Shown piece after piece: positions 30,735 through 43,721 of a DNA stretch of 64,000 nt. Where the stretch lies: positions 18,375,182 to 18,439,181 of the forward strand of contig NC_079891.1 in the NCBI RefSeq assembly GCF_024868665.1, read 5' to 3'. A program made the translations under genes and the position numbers. The notes below the pieces were generated by a model that was not told the DNA's origin, did no database searches, and was given only the letters and a program-made list of their open reading frames with translations. Each line of letters opens with the position of its first letter. Position 1 is the first letter of the stretch. This DNA comes from Triplophysa rosa (taxonomy: Eukaryota; Chordata; Actinopteri; Cypriniformes; Nemacheilidae).

Positions 30735-31570
30735 CTTTTATATATACTGTATTATTTTCCATTTTTTTAGCTGAAGTTAGCTTCACCGGAGCGAAGCCAA
30801 TCAAGCAGTCATGTCAACGATGTCCTGCGCTTAGCGGTCTTTAGATGTGGGGGAGCGTTTAAAATTTAAAGAGACATGACAACTAGCCCATAAACAAACT
30901 TAATATAAATTATTTTAAATAATTAATTCACGAAATTTACCATATCCATTTCATAAATTTAATCACATTTGTCATTATCATTTTTACTCAAATAAAAATA
31001 TCTGAGGGACCCCCCTAAGTATATTTTTTACTTCCCTAATGCCTTATGGGGGGTTTCGGATCCCCCCAGCCCCCCTTCAATTCGAGCACTGCTCCCAATG
31101 ATCAAGCAGCATCGCCATCGAAACGGAGGAATCATCCCGGCACACCTGCCGATCGTCAGTACCTGATACCCACTACGTTAACCCGATATAAGCAGTGAAG
31201 AAGAAGAAGAGGGTGAGCTTGCTCTCCGTATGCATATGGCTAATGTGTTGACTCTTCTCTGTTACGCGCAGATCACTGCACCCCTGCAAGAGCACTGCAG
31301 GTGAGAGAGAAAGTGCCGGGCTGGAGCGGATCACGAAACTACAGACTGAAAGAAGGTCAACAGAATGTTCGATTTGTTAATTTGTTATGGGTGAATTAAT
31401 TTATTAATTTTTTTCCATCATAACGCCCAACTTGCAGAGCGCCGAGTTAACCACGCCTACTTATTTACATTCCGCGGAATACACGGAATAGGAAAATCAT
31501 TTTATTCCGCGGTAACATCATATTCCATCACTCCGCCCAGCCCTACTCCATACGTGCTTTGTCATTTTCT
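30514..31570. other. Intergenic with (TA)n and repeat edges
   Basis: A (TA)n tract lies at about 30708-30742. A repeat end with GGGGGGTTTCGGATCCCCCC is at about 31045-31070. No gene was seen. Confidence 0.45.
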
Positions 31571-31574
31571 TGAT

Positions 31575-33770
31575 TTGAAATGTAGATCAAACCCAGCAAA
31601 TCCCACAGCATCTCCATTTTCAAGGGCCAACTTACCAACAATAGGTTCTGTATAAAAAGCCTTGGACGATGGTACGCCGCATACCTTAACAGGTGGAACA
31701 ACTAAGGCAAGAGACAGTCAGTGGACTCGAGAAAATTAATAATACAGTTCTTCTTGGGAAACTGAAACTCTGGTGATTGCAATTTGGCCACGCCTGATGC
31801 CAGTTTCAATGTTTGAGCTCACATTATCTCACTCCAAGCACCTGGAGAGATTGGTGAGTACACAAGTGAGGAAATGGCTTGGTATTCCAAGAGGCCTTAG
31901 CAACATAGGGCTGTACGGAAATGGAGCTCTATCTCTCTCTCCCTATTTCAAGCCTTGTGGAGGAGTATAAATGCACCAAAACAAGGCTGGAGATGACGCT
32001 CAAGGAATCCTGTGATCCCTGAGTAAGAGAAGCTGCTCCAACATTAGCAACAGGGAGGAAATGGAACCCACTAAAAGCAGTAGCAGAGGCAAAGGCAGTC
32101 CTCAGACACAGGGACATTGTGGGACAAGTCCAATATGGTAGAGAGGGACTTGGTTTGGGATCAACAACACCCACATGGCGAAAAGCTACACCAAAGGAAC
32201 AGTGTCACCTGGTGGTGGAGGAGGTACCACATCAAGAGGAAGCAAGTAGATGCGCCAGAGCGGTCTCTCAAGCCCAGCAAGGATGCTGGACGAGGTGGGA
32301 AGGAATTGAACGGCGCAAAATCACTTGAAGTGAGCTGTGGAGTATGGAAACAAACAGACTAAGTTTTATCATCAGAGCCACATATGATATGCTGCCCTCT
32401 CAAACAAATTTGCATGTATAGGATGGACAAGATCCAGTCTGCCACCTGTGTGCAGCTCCAGCAAACCTTAACATATTCTAGTGGGTTGTAAGAAGAGTTT
32501 GACACAGGGGAGATACACATGGCGCTAAAGTACTAAGATGCTTGGCTGCAGCACTAGAGACTGAGAGAGTGGCAGCAAATACCATCCCCCAAAATGCCCT
32601 GACTGACTTGCTAAAAAGGCAGTCCTTTATTCTGGAGGCATAGAGAAAAAGCGGACCAAGCCCTTAACCCCAGCCTCAGGTCTGCTGAATATAGCAACGG
32701 ATTGGGAAATGCAAGTTGACTTAAATCACAGACTTACTTTCCCCTTGAAAATTGCAGCGACCAATCTGCGGCCGGACATGGTTCTTTGGTCCAAGTCCAG
32801 TGGGACCGTCATCATAATTCAGTTGACTGCACATTGGGAAGAGGCCATTAACGAAGCCTTCGAAAGGAAGGTGTCTCCGGTATGCCAACTTGGCAGCAGA
32901 GGAAGAGCGGGGCTGGACAGCAAAAGTGTTCCCGGTGGAAGTGGGCTGCAGGGGTTTGTGGCCAATTCCACTACAAGACTGCTTAAGGAAGTGGGGATCA
33001 GAGGATGGGGCCAACAGATGGTAGTCAAAGATCTTGCCATTGTTGCTGAGAGAAGCAGCCACTTGCTGTGGTTGAAATGGATGGACACAGTATGGGCTGC
33101 CAATTGACTTTGTAATAAAGTGGTGTAATGTTGTGTGTTGTAATGTTATGCCATACGGAACTGAGGGCATTGAGCATGCATTAATGGTGCCAGTGGGGCT
33201 AGAACAGCCTTAGCCAGCGGGTTGGCGCGTATGGTTGTGTTGCGCTGTTATGCCATACGGAACCGAGGGCACTGAGCATGCATTAACGGTGCCAATGGGG
33301 CTAGGACAGCCTAGCCAATCGGGTTGGCGTGTATGGTTGCGTTGAGGTGTGATGCCACTGAGATACCAGCAAATCCCCTAATCTGGATGAGCTAATTGAT
33401 ACAGGAAGTGGGGATCAGAGGACAGGTCCAGTGGAGGATATCAAGAACTGGCCAAAGTTGCTGAATGAAGAAGCCACTGGCTTTGGTTGAAGCGGATGGA
33501 CACAGTATGGGCTGCCAAATGACCATATAACAACGCAACACATACCCAGGTCTGATCCGCCTGGGCTGGACCTCCCTTGGTTGAGGGTGTCTTGTGGTAA
33601 ATGGCCAAAACACCCAATGAGGCTAAGGTACACAACTGACGATGTGTTGCATTGTTAGAAACCGTATAAAGTCCTTTTCAGCAGCACCTCACCAAAAGGC
33701 ATCTTTCACCCAGGATAATGGATTTGTTGAGGGTGGGATCAGACACACAACTGATAATATGAAGGTAAGG
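31575..33770 (+). pseudogene. Restriction-endonuclease-type LINE, copy B (3' part)
   Basis: 5'-truncated. After the reverse transcriptase core region it reads NIGLYGNGALSL, then TTPTWRKATPKEQ (about 32160), a C-x2-C knuckle (CHLC, about 32440) now missing its downstream His/Cys, and in 32709-33107 the endonuclease region RPDMVLWSKSSGTVIIIQLT followed by WEEA. The P-D-x(12-14)-acidic pattern is that of restriction-like endonucleases of R2-group LINEs. Here a Gln stands where Glu is usual. The 3' untranslated part has a two-copy repeat (about 33145-33350, period about 102). Many stops: inactive. Confidence 0.75.
33145..33350. repeat. Two-copy ~102-bp tandem in the LINE 3' region
   Basis: GTTATGCCATACGGAA starts each copy (33145 and 33247). 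Both run through GCATGCATTAA and GGTTGGCG. Confidence 0.8.
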
Positions 33771-33899
33771 TAAGTATAAATTCTTGACTGCTCCTCTGTC
33801 ACGATTAAAGCATGGGAAATGTCCTATTGGGCAATTAAACTGTGCTGAAATATTGGAATATAACGCCTAGTCCTACTAAGCAAATATGTAACACAATTA

Positions 33900-34460
33900 A
33901 TTAATAAAGCACAATAAGCTTACCTAACTCCCTATTACAAAATAAAAAGCACAAACTAATTCACAAAAAAGACAGGACACAATGTACGGTATGCTTATTT
34001 TAATAATTAGAACCTTTATTGCAGAGGAGAAGCTTTGCCACAAGGTAAGCCAGTGTTTACTCCAAAGTTCATTTCCATAAGCAAAACATTGTTGTTTTGT
34101 CGAAACTTGTTTTGACCACTATAATCCATCTGGAACATTAAACTCCATCAATTTAATTCACATCGTATTATAATACAACCTATCCTCCAACCCAAAAGTC
34201 TCTCATAATGACATTTAATACTGATAACATGAAGATATGATAATGACAATGTTTATATGCAGTACATGTATATGCAAGCAAACTCTGTAATGTAGATCTA
34301 TAACTGTAGATCTTTATTAAAGAGGTAGTTTACGTCAAAACATTGTTACAAAACATTAATCTCTGCAAAGTCATCATTCGTCAGGTCTTTAAACTGAAAC
34401 ACTTTTGATTCCTTTGCGATCCAGATTGTGTGCTGAAGTTCGGGCGGTTGTATTTTACTG
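33900..34460. other. Intergenic / 3' flank of the GIMAP-like pseudogene
   Basis: AT-rich. No coding pattern beyond the end of the AIG1 frame. It may contain that gene's 3' untranslated region. Confidence 0.4.
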
Positions 34461-34465
34461 TAATT

Positions 34466-37151
34466 TCAATTTCTTTCTATGCGCCCTTGTTTATATTTAG
34501 CAATGGCTGTCTTTATTTCTAATTCTGTGAGCGCACTGCTGTCTTTGGCAATCATCTCCTCTATCTTCTTCAGCAACTCTGAAACCTGAGCACTGTTCCC
34601 TGTCTGAGCAATGTTGAGTGAATAAAATCTATTTCCACAGTTATACAGCAGTTTTTGTTTCTGGATAATAGATTGCTTTTCCTGTTCATCAGTAACAGTG
34701 AAAAGGATCATAACCCTCTCCCAGCATCTCTCCTCAAAAAACTTCTTCATACTCTCAATCTCTTTCTGCTCTTCAGTAAACTGCTTTACTGGTATGACTA
34801 GAAGGACAGCATAAGGTTTACAGGAACACATACGGATGCAGTCCTGTATGTTTTTTTTAATTTTCTCCAGTGGGAGATCAGAGTTAAACCAGTCAGGAGT
34901 GTCTATCACATACACCTGCCCCTAATCCACTGTTCCAATCTCTACTGTTATCTTCTGAGTGACTGTAGAGACACTAGCCTCGCACGTCTCTTTTCTCCCA
35001 AGTATCATCTTTCCTACAGCAGACTTCCCAGACCCAGACATGCCCAGCAGGACAATCATAAGTTCTGATGCAGAACATCAGAAGATCATACCATGCATGT
35101 GGTCAAAACTGTCAATCAGCAAGAAACTGCAAAGTTATAAAAATATAGAGGTTAAATACATACTAGGCATAATACTGTACACAATGGGTGGTATCTCGGA
35201 CAGGGATTATCTTAAACCAGGACTAGATGGATAAATTTGGATATTTAAGTCGTTTTTTAAAAACATACTTTACAAAAAGCATTACTGTGTGCATCTTGAG
35301 ACAAAACAATTGCACTATATTTTAAGATATATCAGTGTAAGTTGAAAGAAATTTCGATCAAGACACTTAACATAAACCCTGTCTGGGAAACCGGCCAAAT
35401 ATTTCTCATTCTGGTCAGAATGTACTGTTGATGTCTTGGAATCTGTGTACAGTTATTTGTACTATTTGTGCTCTTACTAAACATCTTAGTGGTTTGTGTC
35501 CATGAAATGTATGTAAATAGGCTCTAATATTGTATGGTTACCAATGCATTTACCAAAATTTTAATTTCTGTGTGCGTGTGTTCAAAATACAGTCATTCAG
35601 GTTTGGAAAGACATAGTAAATTATTTAAATATATATATTTTTGTGGGTAAGTATCCCTTTAATCAGCTTTAAATATAAAGACCATAAAGTATTGTAATTG
35701 TATTGTATTTTGGCGACCATATGTGCAGGTATTCTGAATTGTGAGGAACTGGTAATATACCAGTAAAGTGTAAAGAGTAAATACTTGTGGTTGCAGCCAT
35801 TGCTGAATGCTGTCCAGAGCATCTTTATTCTTCATGCATTGCAGTAATCCTGTATCCTCAAAGAAGAGACAGTCCACTGTAAGTGTATTTGGCCTGTTTA
35901 TACACTTGCTGCTGTCTGGTACAATTTTCTCTGGGTCAAATGTGTGATGGAGGACCATGATAATGGCTGCTTTAGACTCTGTTCAAATGCAGAGGTCAAA
36001 CTATTATTACAAACTCTCAATTTGACAATGTAAATCATTAATACTACATTGAAGTGGAGAATGTTGTGAATGTTGTAACACATGGTGAGTTTTAACATCA
36101 TACTGTAAGTTTAATCATTTAGAAATTAGAGAAACTAGTTACTACAGCGTGTAGCTATGAAGTTAGGTTTTATCCTTTAAATCTTTTCAAAATATATATA
36201 GGATTGAAAGAAGACCTATGATAGACTCGGCATCCATCCAGGGTGTGGCTAGAGCTAGAGCCCTCTCGTGAGCCACCAGAGGACAACTCGGAGGATGGAT
36301 GGGTGAATTTACAGGATTAAAGCGAAGCTGGTTGTAACTAGTCAGTCTATGTTTTTGTTTATATGTTTAAAATTTGTGTATTTCTTTTTAATATTTTTAG
36401 TTTCCACTTTGTTTGGATTTAAATGCTTAAAATAAAATGAGGATAGTGCAGGGGTGAGCATACTGTTAAACCACACAAATAATATTGGTTGGGAGTTTTT
36501 TCTATTGTTTCATTTTTATAAATGACTCCTAGCCACCCTCAGATTGGAATGTGCAGTAGATTTCGAAACTGCTTTAATTTTAAGCAGTTAAATATAAAAA
36601 TTTAGTATACATAATGAAAAATACTATAAAATTAATGTTACAACACTCTGGTCAATATCTCTTATTACATTCTTATCCACATACAGTACATTACCTGAGA
36701 GTCCATTAAGTTTTTTTAGTGCAGCTTCAATGTCAGTTCCTGCCCTTGAAACGACAAGGCATTAAACCACTATAACATCACATTCCTGCACGGACACTTC
36801 CTTTAGACCTAGTGTTTGAAGGTGATTGATAATCTCTTCCTGACAATTTAATGTCTTTCCACATATGAGGATGTGATATTTATTTCCTTCAAGAAAAAAA
36901 AAATATGGTTCAAAGTACCTTCCAACAAGTCATATAGTAACTTTATTTAAATTATGCCATTCAATTCCATCATTTATATTTATCTCATTAGACATAAGGA
37001 AATAAACTGACAGCTCTGTAGTGTTACCTGTAAAATTACCGCCAATTTTAGAAGGTTGACTAATGGGTTCTGCTAGCCCAGAATCTTCATTGTCCGTGCT
37101 TGACTGGCCAGCTGCTCTCTGGCATCCACTTGTGTCAGGTTGCTGGCTCAT
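34466..37151 (-). pseudogene. GIMAP/AIG1-type immune GTPase gene, copy 1, with in-frame stops
   Basis: Exon 1 37151-37028 starts MSQQPDTSGCQRAAGQS and ends phase 1. Exon I 36886-36695 includes GLKEVSVQECDVIVV, then a TAA stop, then SRAGTDIEAALKKLNG. Exon II 35978-35785 includes MVLHHTFDPEKIVPDSSKCI. The AIG1 GTPase exon, from at most 35064 down to 34466, has P-loop GMSGSGKSAVGK, a second stop (TAG at 34926-34924) five codons before the switch-II motif VIDTPDWF, and TVTDEQE at the guanine-specificity position. GIMAP GTPases act at intracellular membranes in lymphocyte survival. The extra exons I and II form a module I know only as occurring in fish GIMAP-like proteins. Two stops in separate exons indicate a pseudogene. 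Confidence 0.75.
36100..36690. other. Intron of GIMAP-like pseudogene
   Basis: Between exon I and exon II. AT-rich, no other feature seen. Confidence 0.5.
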
Positions 37152-37179
37152 TTTTATTTTGGTTCTGAAATAGATCATA

Positions 37180-38925
37180 CACGTTTAAGTGTTCTGCATA
37201 ATCAAGTTTATCTTAAACATGTTTAAAACGCAATTCACAAAAGAGAAGGTGCTCTCTTAGACAAAATATATTGCCACAATGTTGTTATTCTTCATATTTA
37301 TTATTATATATGTGTATTTAAATGTACAGTATATATGCATGCATTTTTTATTATATATAAATAATTATGTATTGTATAACATATAGAGATTTTAAATAAA
37401 TATTACAATGCTAGTTCGGTAAGGGCATACATTACAGTATATCAGTATTTTACTTATTTATTCAAGATCCCGTGTAGAGCATGTCTGGTATAAGTTTTTC
37501 CTTTAACATTCAATCAATTTTTATATGAGGACCGCAGAGTGCTATGTTGGAGGACAAAACTTGTCGACTGACTGGCGCCTGACAAACGCAATACAGTTTG
37601 GTTAGAAAATTTGTCCAGGCTTGTTGTCTTCACCTAGACCCTACGACATTTGAGAGCGATTATATCAGGATTTTACTAAATCATTTACAAATATCAATTA
37701 TTAAATATCATTTAATAACAAATAATTCTCTTTCAGGATCATATTTGTTTTTCCTACATAGCTTGTAGTGGAGAATGTTTAAAACACTACATTTATATTT
37801 ATGCATTTGGCATACGCTTTTATCCAAAGCGACTTACATTGCATTGTAATATACATTTGTTTTGATAAAGTATGTGCAATCCTTGAGATCGAACCCATGA
37901 CCTTGGCATTGCTAGCGTCGTGCTCTACCCACTGAGCCACAGGAAAGCTGATACATATTTTGGTGGAGAATGCAATAATATTTGCAAGTAAATATTGTTA
38001 GTGACTTTGCCAGTTTTATGAATATTCTAATGGTCTACAATGTATAGATTCAGGATAGCACATGCCACACATACTGTATATTGGTACACTTTTCACCTAA
38101 ACAGTTCATTAAAGAAGTGAGCTGAGATTAGGCCTAACTAGTTGCTTAGTAACATCTAGTAATTATTAATTGGTCAGTATAATCTATTGGCCATTTATTG
38201 CTCTGTATCATTTTATCATGGCCATTTAATAAGGTGTTTACCACGCCCTATACAGTTGAAACAATGGCCACTAGATGTCGGTCAACTACAATGAAATAAT
38301 TCGCAGTTTGTGCAGAAAAAGCATGCTATGAAACAACCTTCAAGCATAAATCTAAACACAGTTTTGCTCAATATTTCGGCGTAGGCCTATAGCCTACATT
38401 TCAGGTATACACAACAGTCTGTCATATATAGGGTGACGTTCGGGCCGCATAAGCTAATATAGCATAATTGCTCGGATAATCACCCATTCCCTTAAAAAAT
38501 AAAATCAGGGACATAGGAGACATGACATATAACAAAAATCCATTATCTGATCTCCACTTAAATTGATAGGTTTTTACACGATTACCAAAAAGCTGCCAAG
38601 GCATCACTATTTAGAGGCTACTCGTAGCTATATGACGCGCAAAATGAGATAACTCCGTTATTAAAATTGCAACTGTTACATTTCTTTGGTAGAATAAAGA
38701 CAGTGAACCTGGTCAAAGTAGCCTATACTATTCATCAGATGTAATTCATGCTTTCAGTACTGATAATGCCAATCTTTTTTTACTTGTTACCAGCATCCAA
38801 GAAGAGATTAAAATAGGCTTCTAGTATTTTCTAGTATTTCATTGGAACAAATATTCAAGCTTATTTGAGGTGTTCTAAAGTTCTTCTTTGACTGAATTAT
38901 TATCTTTATCACAGTACAAAATTCA
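37180..38925. other. Intergenic apart from the SINE at 37800-37955
   Basis: AT-rich. No splice-bounded coding pattern was found. Confidence 0.45.
37800..37955 (-). mobile_element. tRNA-derived SINE (second family), minus
   Basis: On the minus strand it has GTGGCTCAGTGGGTAGAGCA, a B-box-like region, then AAGTCGCTTTGGATAAAAGC-type body (here slightly diverged) and AAATGCATAAAT at the end. The same family occurs on the plus strand at about 57058-57195. Confidence 0.7.
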
Positions 38926-38929
38926 AGAT

Positions 38930-39219
38930 TGTAACGTTTGCCCCGCCTTTGTCAGCCACGCCCCCTGTACAAAAGCCACTTCCCCGTCACGCATGATCAC
39001 TATCACTTTTAAACCCATGACTACATTTCCCCTCATGCACTGCACCCCTCTGACCTCATTGATTACCCCGCACCTGAAGCTCGTCATTACACTCCACCTG
39101 AACCCCATCCCATGGACTCTATTTAATCCCTATGTTTTGTCATGTTTGTTGTCCAGTCTTGTTGTATTTTGACGTTGTTCTTTAAAGTACTCTGGGACTC
39201 TTTATTTCTATACTCCATG

Positions 39220-39250
<31 letters not shown>

Positions 39251-39649
39251 CGCACAGTATGGTTTATTATCTCCGTGGGGACAGTCCATAGGCATAATGT
39301 TTTTTATACTGTACAAACTGTATATTCTACCCCCTAACCCTACCCCTAAACCCAAAGATCATAGAACAGTTTTTGCATTTTTAGATTTTAAAAAAAATAT
39401 TGTTCTGTACAATTTATAATCTTTTTTGCCTATGGGGACCTCAATTTTGGTTCCCATTGAGTTGGTGTGCATTCAGGTTTAGGTCCCCACAGGGATATAC
39501 ACACACACGCACACGATATTATTTTGTTCGTATTCCTTGGATGTTCCCCATTTCTACCCAAGCACTTGTTAGTTTGCCTGGACTCATTAAAATTCATGTA
39601 TTCATCAGTTTCCTGTGTGGCATCGTTCCCCATCTGTGATAGTGTTACA
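38930..39649 (+). mobile_element. Solo LTR (720 bp) with AAGAT target duplication
   Basis: Starts TGTAACGTTTGCCCC and ends AGTGTTACA. The 5-bp sequence AAGAT is repeated on both sides (38925-38929 and 39650-39654). Internal sequence has a TATTTAA promoter-like box (39120) and a (GAGCAC)n tract near 39215-39255. A GGTCCCCA-type repeat at about 39270-39500 appears inserted within it. No internal coding region, so it is a recombined solo LTR. Confidence 0.85.
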
Positions 39650-40807
39650 AAGATAACCTGCCCTACAGGTTTTTTTTGTCTTTCTCACTCTTTGTCAATG
39701 TCGGGAATTAATGGATGATATAACACATATGATCTGATAATATCCTGTGAGCCAAATTTCTCACCTGCACTGTTCTTAGTCCCACGATGTTGGCTGCAGT
39801 GCTGATGATGAACCATAACTGATTTTTCACTTGCTGCCACAGAATCTTAGAGCAGAACAGAACACATTTTATTCATAAGTTATAATAATTAGAATATATA
39901 CAACATACAGCAAGTGCCAGAATGAGTTCGCTGCTGATGCCACACTAAAATATGCCACATTAACTTTATGGATACCGTTAAATGTGCTCTGAATATACTG
40001 TATTGAGTAAAACGCTTTAACTAATTAATGTGTCAGTCCATGCAGTCAACGAAGAACTAGAATAAATAGTACTAGAAATAATTTATTAATGCACAGCATG
40101 CATTTTAAGTAGTGAAGAAAAATAAACAATTCTTGTATTAATCGCTAACATAGATGCTGTGTTGTCTTACTTTATCGGCTCATTATTGCCCTCTTAGTTC
40201 AAGACTGAATAAAAATGCTTTGTTATAAAAACCTTTATTATCACTTTCAATATCACTTTTATTTGTAACATAATGTTTAGTATTTTGGGGGGCTTGTTAT
40301 GCCTTTAATGAGACAGTATATTGGAGAGCTGACAGGAAAGCACTGGTGGAGGTTTCAGGTATACTGTAAAAAGACTCAAAGCTATGAATTGAATGTTATT
40401 GTAGAATAACTGCTAATCAAGTTAATGAATGGATGATGAACCACTCATGATCTGAAGTTTCTCACCTGTACTGATTTAGTAATCACATGAATTGTTGCTG
40501 TACATAAGAAAAACAGCATGCTTGAAGTGCTGATGATAATGTACCATAACCAATTCCCCCCCATCTGCCTCAGCATCTAAGAGCAGAACAGAACACATTT
40601 TATTAAAAAGTGTTAATAATCAGAATATACAACATGCAACCTATAAAACGAAGCAGGTGGAGCACAGGACAGAATGAGTTAGCAACTGATGCCACACTAA
40701 ATACTGTTAAGAACTTTTAATATGACATGTTAAACTGGATGGTGTTTAAAATATCATTGTGGGGAGAAAAATAAAAACAGTATCCTTCCTGAGCCTATAA
40801 ATCCCAA

Positions 40808-40978
40808 CCTCTCTCTCTCTCTCTCTCTCTCCTTAAACTGGATTTTGTATGTGATAATCACAACTCTCTCTCTCTCTCTCTCTCTCTCCTTAAACTGGAT
40901 TTTGTATGTGATAATCACAACTCTCTCTCTCTCTCTCTCTCTCTCCTTAAACTGGATTTTGTATGTGATAATCACAAG
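40808..40978. repeat. Three ~57-bp units, each with a (CT)n tract
   Basis: A (CT)12-13 run followed by CCTTAAACTGGATTTTGTAT and GTGATAATCACAA occurs three times in a row with almost no change. It lies in the intron region upstream of the 40576-40466 exon. The frame that crosses it is an artefact. Confidence 0.9.
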
Positions 40979-40984
40979 CACAGG

Positions 40985-42340
40985 CGGGTAATAAATTTAA
41001 TCTTTCGCAACTTGATTTCGTTGTTTTGTGACTGTATGTATCTTAAATGTCATTTGTAATTCAGTCTTTCTGTTGTGAACATTTACATTTGCTATTAGCA
41101 AAACTTTATTAATGTGGCTGTAATATATGCAGGTATTTATGACTCTAAATTATGTAGACAAAAGTTAATGGTTTAGATTATAAATTTATGGTCAGATTGC
41201 TGTCTGAATAATTTTTGTTTTGCCCATCACTGCATGAATATTACACCCATTTACATTGATTTGGTATCTACACTTGATATCTACACTGAAATTTTTAAAA
41301 CTATTTTTATTGTAACTACATGTGCTGTTGTATTGCAGTCATTCAGTATGAAGGCATTTGATTTACTTTTTACTTCATGTACTTTTATAACTTAATATAA
41401 TTACATTTAATATAATTTTAAGGTTTTAAAATGTAACAAGAAAAGTGTTGTGGACACATAGATACCAAGTAAAGATAAAACAGACACTTGTAAACAAAAT
41501 GTAATCTAAATGTAATCAAAAAGTAGTCAGACTACGTTACAAGTAATGTGTAATCTAAGGGATTACGTTACTGACTACAAAATTTGCCATGTAGTTTGTA
41601 ATCAGTAATTGTTTTCAATTCCCAAGTAATCTCTGTTAGCAGGTTTAAAAGCAATATTATTGGAGTAATGTATCCTATACTGTGTGACGGAGGTGGCTTT
41701 TAGAGGGTTCTGCATTCTGCATCTGAACTCTTCATATGATTACTACAACATTTATCGACATGTTTGACAGCTGGAGTTGGTTTTAGTTGTATATTAATCT
41801 AAACAAGCGCGATGGTTGCGGCACCTCTCTCTGTCCCGTTTGCCCATCCCCAGCTAACATAGCCTAAGGTTATGGAAGCATATTGGTAGCTATTTTCTAT
41901 TTGAAATGCAATACGCAAAATGGCAATGCAGTATGTAAAATGACAATGCAATTGTGTATTTAAATATACATTTTATATAACATATGTGCAACATTAAGTG
42001 CAAAATGAAAATAAAATTTTCAATTATATCAATTACATTTGTCAGTTCCTACACTAGTTTTAATGTTAATTAAATGGATATTTTTAAAGCTCTTTAAATT
42101 GCAAAATTAAAATGCATTCCCCGGATTAAACTCCTGTCAATAAAGATATCCAGGACGCTCAGTGTTACTATGCAATTAGCCTACATCATCTTCATCTGGT
42201 ACAAATTATATGTAAAACAAATTAATAAATCGATATATTGACATTCCTTAAAAAGGAACTGAATATTTCATGTTGTGTCCTAAGTCACGTAAAAAAACTT
42301 CACAAATTTCAATAAGGTTCAGATGAAAGAGATCAAACAT
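40985..42340. other. Intron of GIMAP-linked copy 2
   Basis: AT-rich. About 41420-41640 has the AAGTAATGTGTAATCTAAGG type sequence of a fish DNA repeat, with unclear ends. No exon was recognised. Confidence 0.4.
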
Positions 42341-43099
42341 TACCTGAGGTTTGAAATGCTCAATGATTTTGATCAGTGCTTTATCATTCATGGCACATTT
42401 CAGTAACCCAACATCTTCATTGAAGAGAAAGTTCACTGTAAGCGTATTTTCCCTGTTTACAAATCTGCTGCTGTCTGGTACAATTTTCTCTCGTTCAAAA
42501 GTGTGATGGAGAACCATGAACACAACTGGTTTGGATGCTGTTTAAAGACATTATAAGGTGGTCTAAATGTGTTCATGTTACAGTATCTGTATTTCTACTA
42601 ACTGCAACTGTGTTTTGTGATCTTGAAGTTACCTGAACACCTATTAAGTTCATTCAGCGCAGCTTCCATGTCAGTTCCTGCCCGTGACACAATGGGGCAG
42701 AAAACCAGGATCACATCACACTCCTCCACAGTATACACCTCCTTCAATCCAGGTATACGTTTATGGAGATGTTTTAAAATCTCTCGGGGGGTATCACATG
42801 AGTTCCCAACCTGAATTATGTAGTACTTGTTGCCTTCAATTTGTAAAAATATAGTGTGTTAGTTTTCAATATTAGCATCAAAAGAGAATTTGGTTTGCAT
42901 CAATTCAGAAGATTCTCGTATAATTATTGTAACATATAATTGTTTCTTTACTAAATGAAGCTTTATGTATACTAAAATAATCCAAAATCTTACCAAATCT
43001 TAGTGAATCTTGTAATGGCCTGTTAATGGTTAATGATGTTGCTTCATTGACCTCTCTTCCATTTTGGGGGTTGTTTTGTTATGCCCTAAAGTCATTTAA

Positions 43100-43690
43100 A
43101 ATTACGGGTCATTGTTTGAATTTAAGGTACACCTTTCATTAAGTAATTTAAGAAATTATTATTGAAATGCATACACTTATTTTGTACAAAACTAATTCAT
43201 TGACATATCCATCTTCCAGACTCTTTAAATAATGTGTCAGTCAATACAGTTAATGAAGAACTACTGGAAGAAATAGTAATAGAATTAATGTATAGAAATA
43301 GTAATAGAATTAATGTATCAATGCACAAGAAGTGAAGAAAAATAAACAATTCTTGTTTTGCACACTACGTAGAGAAGCTGGCTGTCTCATGTTATCTGCT
43401 CTTTACTGCCCTCTTAGTGCAAGACTGAATAAAAATAAGTTGTTTAAAACTTTTATCACTTTCAGTTTTACTCACTACTTGAAAAAAAATGTTGTAACAT
43501 AAGACATATTTTAATATATGACATACATTTAATATAAATATGACATTGTCAAATCTGTCTTACACTAAGGTTTACTCATTTAGAGATTTTAGCTTTCCAC
43601 TATGAAACCTAGCACTGTGTATTCTTCCACTTTATACAGTAGCCTATATGTCAAAACAATATAAACATGCACATGCACACATACACGCAG

Positions 43691-43721
<31 letters not shown>

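Larger units (their letters stand above)
39765..43062 (-). pseudogene. GIMAP-linked gene, copy 2, without AIG1 exon but with two membrane-type exons
   Basis: Exon I 42833-42633 (VEECDVILVFCPIVSRAGTD) and exon II 42537-42344 (VFMVLHHTFEREKIVPDSSR, 194 bp exactly as in copy 1) are open and in phase. They are followed in phase 0 by 40576-40466 (37 residues; NWLWYIIISTSSMLFFLCTA is strongly hydrophobic) and 39845-39765 (27 residues; QLWFIISTAANIVGL). The upstream exon 43062-42994 has an ATG, but its frame is one base out with exon I. In the matching frame it reads EVNEATSLTINRPLQDSLRF. So it is either a recent pseudogene, or uses another first exon. If expressed it would be membrane anchored. Confidence 0.55.

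Noticed and set aside
40754..40981. Glu/Arg-repeat open frame
   Set aside because: Translation of CT microsatellite tracts.
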